Notes under the pieces: model-generated
What the model saw: the letters and a program-made list of their open reading frames with translations, nothing else
What the model was told of the DNA's origin: nothing
Databases searched by the model: none
Shown here: in pieces, positions 57,377 to 64,000 of the stretch
Layout: the number at the start of each line of letters is the position of its first letter
Numbering within the stretch: position 1 is the first letter of the stretch
Position numbers and translations under genes: made by a program
Assembly: GCF_018687715.1 (NCBI RefSeq)
Contig: NC_056756.1
Location: 40,334,480-40,398,479 of the forward strand
DNA length: 64,000 nt
Direction: 5' to 3'
Source of the DNA: Carya illinoinensis
Lineage: Eukaryota > Streptophyta > Magnoliopsida > Fagales > Juglandaceae

Positions 57377-58080
57377 TAGGGGTATAACCGGTCCGGTTTG
57401 GTCCGATTTTAGACAAAATTTAGGACCAAATCGGTATGCACTGGTTTTGTATTTTTCAAAACCGATTACGCACCGGTTACCCTCCTAAACCGGTACTCCG
57501 GTTTTACCTATTTTCGATCCGGTTCGGTTCAGTTTTACCGGTTTTAATGTACTATATTATATAATATATATAGTATAATATATTATAGTATATAATATTA
57601 TAGTGATAATATATTGTAGTATATTATAATTGTATTATAAACTATAATGATATATTATAAAATATAATATAATGATATATTATAGTATATTATAATATAT
57701 AGTGATATAGTATTAGTATAATTATTAATATGCACTATATAATATTAGTATAACTATTAATACAAAAAACAGAATGATATAAGATTTTGAAATTTAAGAT
57801 TATATTAGTTAGTAATTTATCATATAATACAAAATTAATTTATATATAGTTATATATTATATATAAATATTATATACAATATAAAAAATTAAAATATATA
57901 TAAACCGGTCCGGTTTGGTCCAATCCGGTTTTAAAAAAAGAAAAATCGGAACCGGACCAATTTTAACCGGTTTTAAGAAAAATAAAACCGGCACCGGACC
58001 AAACTAAACTCGGGACTGGGCCGATCCCACCAGTTTGATCTGGTTCGGTCCAGTTTATCGGTTTTTTTTTTACACCTCTA
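57377..58080. mobile_element. Non-autonomous hAT element (704 bp)
   Basis: A perfect 8-bp target duplication GTGAAATC at 57369-57376 and 58081-58088. Terminal inverted repeats are TAGGGGTATAA and TTACACCTCTA. The subterminal 150-200 bp on each side is packed with ACCGGTTTTG/CCGGTTCGG motifs, and the middle is nearly pure A/T (TATAATATATTATAG-like). No transposase. The 8-bp duplication and the TAGGGGTGTAA-type end are typical of hAT. Confidence 0.88.
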
Positions 58081-60445
58081 GTGAAATCAAAGTAGTCCAA
58101 ATTGATTAGGGAGTGGAGTTTCAATCGTGGAATAAATATTTAAAAAATCATGGTATTTCACATAATTTAATTTGTCCCCACAATCATGAACAAACCAGAT
58201 CGGTTGAGAAAACTTCGTCACCTAGTTGAAACCAGTTTTGCCCTCATGGCCCATGCTTCAATTCATAAGCCATACTAGTTTCATGCTTTTCAAACTGTCA
58301 GTTTCCTTATAAACTAGCTTCCCTCTCTTGTTACTAATCGCAAATCACCACTTGAATGTTTATTCCATATGAAGCCTGATTATGCATTTCTGAAGACCTT
58401 TGGCCCTGCTTGTTGGCCACATTTGTGGCCTTATAATTCTCACAAGATGGATTATAGGTCCAAGTTGTGTATTTTTTTGGGTTACAGCCCATCTAAAGGC
58501 TACAATTGCCTTTATCGTGAAACGAGCTATATCTACATATCCCGTAATGTCATAATTGATGAAGCTTGTTTCCTATTTTAGGAATCTAGACTTAGTGAAC
58601 CTTGGCCCACTAACTTGACCAGTCCATCTGGTCTCTCTTTACTTTGTCTTTTGCAGGTACTAGTAGTGGGCTCCTCATTCTCAACATATGTTCCATGTGA
58701 ACCTAGAATATCTTCATCTTCTTAAGCTTCCCATGACAATGCTGCTCCATTATCAACTTCACCACCTGCTACTCCACTGCTTGTACCAATCGCTTCCTCT
58801 GATGGATCACTAGCTTCTTCACTATGCACTTGACTGCAAAACAATATTCAACATTCTAAACAACATACTAATGGGACAATTCCTTATCTGAGTTGAACCT
58901 TGTTTACCACCACCACTGCTGCTCTCTTAGAACCCATGTGCTTCATTGTTGCTAATAAAGATCCTGTCTAGTGGCCCACCATGAGTAAGGAGTTTGATAC
59001 TTTTCTCCGCAACAACACATGGTCACTAGTTCCTACCACTTCTAATATGAATATCATTAGTAACAAGTGGGTCTTCTGCATAATGTATAATGCTGACGGT
59101 ACTATTCAATGATATAAAGTTGGCTTGGTGGACAAGGGCTTCCATCAACAAGCCAGCATTGACTATGGTGAAACGTATAGTCCCATTATCAAAACCTAAA
59201 CCATTTGGCTTATTCTTTCAATTGTCGTAACTCGCTAATGGTCTGTTTGATAATTAGACGTACAAAATGCCTTCCAGCATGGAGACCTCTCTGAGTCAGC
59301 ATATACGAGCTTTGTTCATCCACAATATCCTCATCATCTTTGCCACCTCCACAAAGTCATCTATGGCCTTAAGCAATCACCTCGGTCTTGCATTTCAAAA
59401 CTCAATACACAACTTCTAGGGCTCGAGTTTTTCTCTTCCCAAGGAAGTCAATTCACTCTTTGTTTTCATCACGACTCTCCATAACTCTTTGTTCTTATTT
59501 ATGTTGATGATATTCGTATTATTGGTTTCTCTTCAATGGCCATCAGCACTTTGCTCCATCATCTATGTTGTAACCTTCCCTTCAAGGACTTGGGGCAACT
59601 TCATTTCTTCTTGTGCATTAAAGCCCACTTTCAACCCGGTAGGCTTTCCCTCTCTTGACATAAATATATCATAGATCTATTAAAAATAACAAAAATGTCT
59701 AATGCCAAAATAGTCTCCACACCCATGAGTTTAGCCCATGCACTCCATCTTTTTGATAGTGGTCATTTTCATTATCCCACTCTCTATTATAGTACTGTTG
59801 GAGCTCCAGTATGTTTTGCTCACTCAACTCGACTTGTCCTTTACCATCAATCGTGTATGCCAATGCATGCATCGCCCCACTATCAATCATTGGACTGCTG
59901 TCAAACATATTCTTCGATATCGTAAAGCCACCTCTCACCATGGTTTGCTCATCACTCCCACATTACAAGCCTTTTTTGAAGTGGATTGGGCTAGGTGTCC
60001 AAATGATCGCCAGTCCACTAGCAGCTATCTCATTTACTTTAGCTCCAAACTCATTTCATGGAACTCACAAAATAACACACCGTTGCATGTTCCAGCACAG
60101 AGGCTGAGTATTAAACACTAGCCAACTCCATTGTTGAGCTAATTTGGCTCCAAGGTCTCATCAAAGAGCTTGGTATTTTTCTCCACCAACCTCCCACTCT
60201 ATGGTGTGATAATATCGGGGCTACCTATATCTTAGTTAATTCAGTTTTTCATACTCACACAAAACAAGTAGTTATAGGCTTTCACTTTGTTCGGGAACAA
60301 GTCATTTATGGCTCTCTCAAAGTTCAATTTATTTTGGTAAGGATCAACTGGCTGACATTCTCACAAAACCATTGGTTGCTCCCAAATTTTCCTTACTTTG
60401 TGAAGCGCTCATTGTTTTTTCCTTCCTGCTGAGCTTGAGGGGGCG

Positions 60446-60801
60446 TATTAGTGCACCAATCAATGTTGTAAAGAATGAAGCCACAGAAATTGCACCAAAT
60501 ATTGACACAAAGTCAAAGGAGCAAGCTTTAAAGATATAGTACAATAGCAAGCCTGGAATCAAGCATCAACATCATCTAGACTAGCATCTGTGAATCAAGG
60601 CCAACATATATCTATTTTCCTAGTATAACTTGGTCAACTTTCTCAGTCTTATATATATATATATATATATACATTGCATCAACTGTTCACTTGAATATGT
60701 GTGGAAAATAATAAACTGTAATTTACCATTTTATTTGTATATAAGAAATATAATGTTATTTCTCTATCTCTACATGCGATATAATTTATCAAAACTCCTC
60801 A
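60446..60801 (+). repeat. 3' LTR of copia-2 (356 bp)
   Basis: TATTAGTGCACCAATC...AAAACTCCTCA. It includes a (TA)n run at about 60649-60670. It is followed at once by a second PBS-like TGGTATCAAAAGCC at 60802, so this LTR also acts as the left LTR of another, internally deleted copy. Confidence 0.75.
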
Positions 60802-62119
60802 TGGTATCAAAAGCCAATGGTGAGATAGAAAGAGATTGCTCATTCACAATGTCTCACACATCCAATTCATCCCTCTCGCTTACCCTATCCGAGGTTTATC
60901 TTTACTCAGTGTAGCAAAATGTAGCCAACTTTGTGACCTCGCATCTTACCTCTCTACCAACCTTTTATACTAAAAAACTTATATGCTTAGCATTCTTGAA
61001 AATTATGACTTTTTTTTATTGGTAAAAATCAAACACAATTACACTGGTGAAACCTCACCACCACCTCAATTTCTTGACTCAAACACCTCAGAACCTCAAC
61101 CAAATCCTACTTTCCTAAAATTGAGACGGTCGGATCGACTTGTCAAATGGTAAGTCACAGCTGCTAACACATTTTTTAGTACAGGTCAGAAAGAAATGAA
61201 TGGTCATCCTTAGCCCACGATAGTGGGTTGAACATTAGTATGGGGGCCTTGGTTCATCCAAGATAGTAAATATAAATGAAATGTAAATGAGAGAGATACA
61301 CAGATTTATATGGTTCGGTATAGAACCTACGTCCACGAGATGCTTACTTGGAGGGCAAATCCACTATGATGGGCAATTTGTATAAATCCACGAGATGATT
61401 TATATACATTGCATCAACTGTTCACTTGAATATGTGTGGAAAATAATAAACTGTAATTTACCATTTATTTGTATATAAGAAATATAATGTTATTTCTCTA
61501 TCTCTACATGCGATATAATTTATCAAAACTCCTCATGGTATCAAAAGCCAATGGTGAGATAGAAAGAGATTGCTCATTCACAATGTCTCACACATCCAAT
61601 TCATCCCTCTCCCTTACCCTATCCGAGGTTTATCTTTACTCAGTGCAGCAAAATGTAGTCAACTTTGTGATCTCGCATCTTACCTCTCTACCAACCTTTT
61701 ATTCTAGAAAACTTATATGCTTAGCATTCTTAAAAATTATGACTTTTTTTTATTGGTAAAAATCAAAACACAATTACACTAGTGAAACCTCACCACCACC
61801 TCAATTTCTTGACTCAAACACCTCAGAACCTCAACCAAATCCTACTTTCCTGAAATTGAGACGGTCGGATCGACTTGTCAAATGGTAGGTCACAGCTGCT
61901 AACACATTTTTTAGTACAGGTCAGAAAGAAATGAGTGGCCATCCTCAGCCCACGATAGTGGGTTGAACATTAGTACGGGGGCTTTGGTTTATCCAAGATA
62001 GTAAATATAAATGAAATGTAAATGAGAGAGATACACAGATTTATATGGTTCGGTATAGAACCTACGTCCACGAGATGCTTGCTTGGAGGGCAGATCCACT
62101 ATGATGGGCAATTTGTATA
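60671..62119 (+). repeat. Tandem duplication, 735-bp unit, of LTR/PBS/gag-derived sequence
   Basis: Unit 1 (60671-61405) and unit 2 (61406-62119) start with ACATTGCATCAACTGTTCAC and run in parallel, with a few substitutions, to GGGCAATTTGTATA. Each unit holds the LTR end, PBS TGGTATCAAAAGCC, a gag start (MSHTSNSSLSLTLSE), then a jump to the integrase/RT linker (LRRSDRLVKW) and a block with TTTATATGGTTCGGTATAG. It is a deleted copia copy that duplicated. Confidence 0.85.
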
Positions 62120-62985
62120 GTCTCTCATGACCTCACATATATCTTAGTACGATAGAGGTAGTACAATGGAGGTTGGGGATCATCTTGCCTAGAGAAAGAA
62201 GATGATGCCTTTAGAGTGCCCAAGATGAGCGTAGAAAAAGCTCCTTGGAAGTCATCTAGAAGTTGTCCAAGAGTCCTTGGTGCCTGTAGGGAGATCCCCT
62301 TTTATTGAGGTGTTGAGGGTGGTTGATCTCCTACCAACTTCATGTCACTTTCACCTTTACATGTTGACTCAACTCCCTATACTTTGTCACTCCTTTCGGC
62401 TTTGTTTTGTCTATCTCCCTTCTTTTCCCTTCTATTTTTTATGATTACCACAGTGGACTAAGCCTAATTTATTTGATCTAACTCCTCTTTCTGAAGAAGT
62501 TTTGGGCATTGTTGTTGGCCTCAAATATGTTGTTAAACTCTATAGCAATTTTGTTCATGCTTTTGTTTGTGTATCCTCAAATCGTAATCTTGCACTCAAA
62601 CCAGAATTTATCTCTATTATATAAGGAAGTGATACATTGAGTGATTATCTATAAAAATTCAAAACTATCTACGAAATATATTGAATGGATCAGAGCCACT
62701 CTTGCCACTATTGGTAAGCCTGCTTCTGACTGAAACAAATCCTTGTGGTTCCTCAATAGTTTCAGAAAAGAGTGTGAAGTATGAACCAATAGATTAAGTA
62801 ATAAGTAATAAAAAATCAAATTCTAACATAGTATGTACTTTATTAGCCACGTACAAATCAAAAGGTAGTTTCGTTCAAACAACTCAATAAATTACATCCT
62901 AACATCTATGCAAATATATATATTCTCTTCAATGAAGTCCAAATAAGAACCCCACAGGCATATGGCTACAAATAATTTGGGGAGT
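62120..62985. other. Gene-free region after the duplication, with copia traces
   Basis: Fragments such as the frame around 62640-62740 (GSDTLSDYL-like, ATIGKPAS) resemble gag of copia elements, but too weakly to call. No host gene is seen. Confidence 0.4.
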
Positions 62986-63146
62986 TTTAGGTTGTGTTTA
63001 GGTAGTGAGGTGATTTCAAATACTCTATAAATAGTAGTAAAAAAGTATTGAATAGTAGTGAATAGCAATATAAAATAGTAAAAAATATGTGAAAAATAAT
63101 AAATAGTAGTGAAGATGAATACTTCACCACCCAAACCATCCCTTAG
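62986..63146. mobile_element. Small MITE with TTTAGGTAGTGAGGTGA ends
   Basis: The left TTGTGTTTAGGTAGTGAGGTGA and right TTCACCACCCAAACCATCCC are inverted relative to each other. The core has repeated ATAGTAGTGAA. Non-coding. Confidence 0.55.
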
Positions 63147-63670
63147 TATTACAAACTTTAAGGGTATTTGGTAAGTATTTTATGAAATAATTTTTTTATT
63201 GAAAAATGTTAATTTGTCCCATGAGTTTGCCAACTCATTTTGACCGCTCGTGTATTTAATTTTTTAGTTTTTTTTTATTTAATGGTTAAGAAAGTTACTT
63301 TTAGTGTATTTGTGTATTCTTCTTTTAAAAAATTTTAACTTATTTTTAAGGTATGACCACTTATTAACTTATTATCCCAACTTCACTTCTTATCTCAATT
63401 TCACTTCTTTTTCTTTATTAAAACCTTTCCAGTTTTTATTTTTTATTTTTTATATTTTTTATTTTTTATTTTTTATTTTTATCCAAGCATTAATAAGAGT
63501 TGCATTTACAAAAATAAATAAAAAAATATATAAATTTACAACTTTTTTAAAAATTAAAGAATAACTTTATAAGATTAAAATCTTTTTTAACAAAGTAACA
63601 TTTTTTTTTTATCAAATACCTCATACTCATTCATCATTAAGAGTACACAGTTTGTCTACTTGGATACATG
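63147..63670. other. AT-rich low-complexity spacer
   Basis: Includes a TTTTTATTTTTTATT-type run at about 63435-63480. No gene recognised. Confidence 0.5.
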
Positions 63671-63673
63671 GTT

Positions 63674-64000
63674 TTAACCAATCTTACTATCCTTTATCCA
63701 TACAATATCCTCTTCACTTTGAAGTGCAAACTTAGCTAGCTTATGTGCAACCATATTATCCTCTCTAGGGATGAATTGCATTTGACATCTCTTTCTATCT
63801 CCACATTTCATCTTTATATTTTCAATGGGTTGGCCACACCAAGCACAATTCTCCTCATTGGATTGCACTTCCTTTATGATCTTCATTGCATCTCCTTCCA
63901 AAACAGCTATATGAATACCAATTTCCTCACAAAACACAATAGATCTCTATAGTGCAGTAGTTTCAGCTAACACAATAGATTTGACATATTTTCTTGGCAT
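63674..64000 (-). pseudogene. RNase H-like (RVT_3) domain fragment, cut by window edge
   Basis: The minus-strand frame has EIGIHIAVLEGDAMKIIKEV, then QFIPREDNMVAHKLAKFAL, the conserved second half of the plant RVT_3 RNase H-like domain that often derives from non-LTR retrotransposons. Upstream codons (KSIVLAETTAL) continue towards the window end but contain a TAG stop before the part quoted, so the copy is probably dead. The rest lies outside the window. Confidence 0.7.

Larger units (their letters stand above)
55489..60440 (+). pseudogene. Ty1/copia retrotransposon relic (copia-2)
   Basis: Decayed gag-pol in order. A gag start ATG at 55489 (MASICLTFINP) is followed by gag text broken by stops. 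Integrase follows with HPRDLIYSNVWSFVPVSFVDGH and YYVIFLDDYSKSF (57000-57110), then an integrase/RT spacer with FKTFGPACWPHLWPY-like residues (58380-58440). RT has SNKWVF near 59060, HQQASIDYGETYSPI near 59145-59190, VIYGLKQSPRS near 59357 and the active site YVDD at 59500-59511. RNase H motifs (FEVDWARCPNDRQSTSSYLIYF; WCDNIG) lie at 59977-60230. Many in-frame stops. Two transposons interrupt it (57101-57270 and 57377-58080). A purine-rich GAGGGGGCG precedes the 3' LTR at 60446. Confidence 0.87.

Overview
This window looks like nuclear DNA of a dicot plant, probably a woody species. The evidence is AT-rich intergenic sequence, many nested LTR retrotransposons and MITEs, and one intron-containing plant-specific transcription factor gene. 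A Fagales or Juglandaceae origin is my guess from the style of the repeats and the GRF protein; the sequence does not prove it.

The only host gene I can support is a growth-regulating factor (GRF) on the + strand at about 19.8-25.4 kb. It has a QLQ exon, a WRC exon carrying a canonical miR396 target site, a third exon with FFD and TQL motifs, and probably a tiny fourth exon that encodes the last residues. A 20-codon upstream ORF lies in the 5' leader.

Layout. 1-11.2 kb: gene-free, AT-rich, with a hAT-like end, several MITE families and microsatellites. 11.2-16.8 kb: a decayed Ty3/gypsy element of the Tat type (+ strand), with RT, RNase H and integrase remnants. It is interrupted by a Mutator-like MITE and by a 451-bp insertion, and is followed by a ~114-bp tandem array. 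17-19.8 kb: MITEs. 19.8-25.4 kb: GRF. 27.3-35.4 kb: a complete, young, non-autonomous LTR retrotransposon on the - strand (element A), with 2.3-kb LTRs, TSD TATAT, PBS and PPT; its only recognisable coding part is a gag CCHC region. 35.9-44.9 kb: a second non-autonomous element on the - strand (element B), with very long 3.8-kb LTRs, TSD GATCT and only ~1.55 kb of internal sequence, inserted in a copia-type LTR. 45.3-47.4 kb: an old, truncated solo LTR related to element A. 47.8-51.6 kb: a Ty1/copia relic. 51.6-53.8 kb: a solo LTR of the element A family with TSD ATCTG, inserted at the 3' boundary of that copia relic. 55.2-60.8 kb: a second Ty1/copia relic, split by a Mutator-like MITE and by a 704-bp hAT element. 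60.7-62.1 kb: a tandem duplication built from that element's LTR, PBS and gag. 63.7-64.0 kb: a fragment of an RNase H-like (RVT_3) domain.

The most interesting point links gene and transposon. The gag RNA of element A carries a site complementary to miR396b over 20 consecutive positions, about 10.4 kb from the miR396 site in GRF. A second point is an intact 132-codon ORF in element B that runs antisense to the element and lies next to its 3' LTR.
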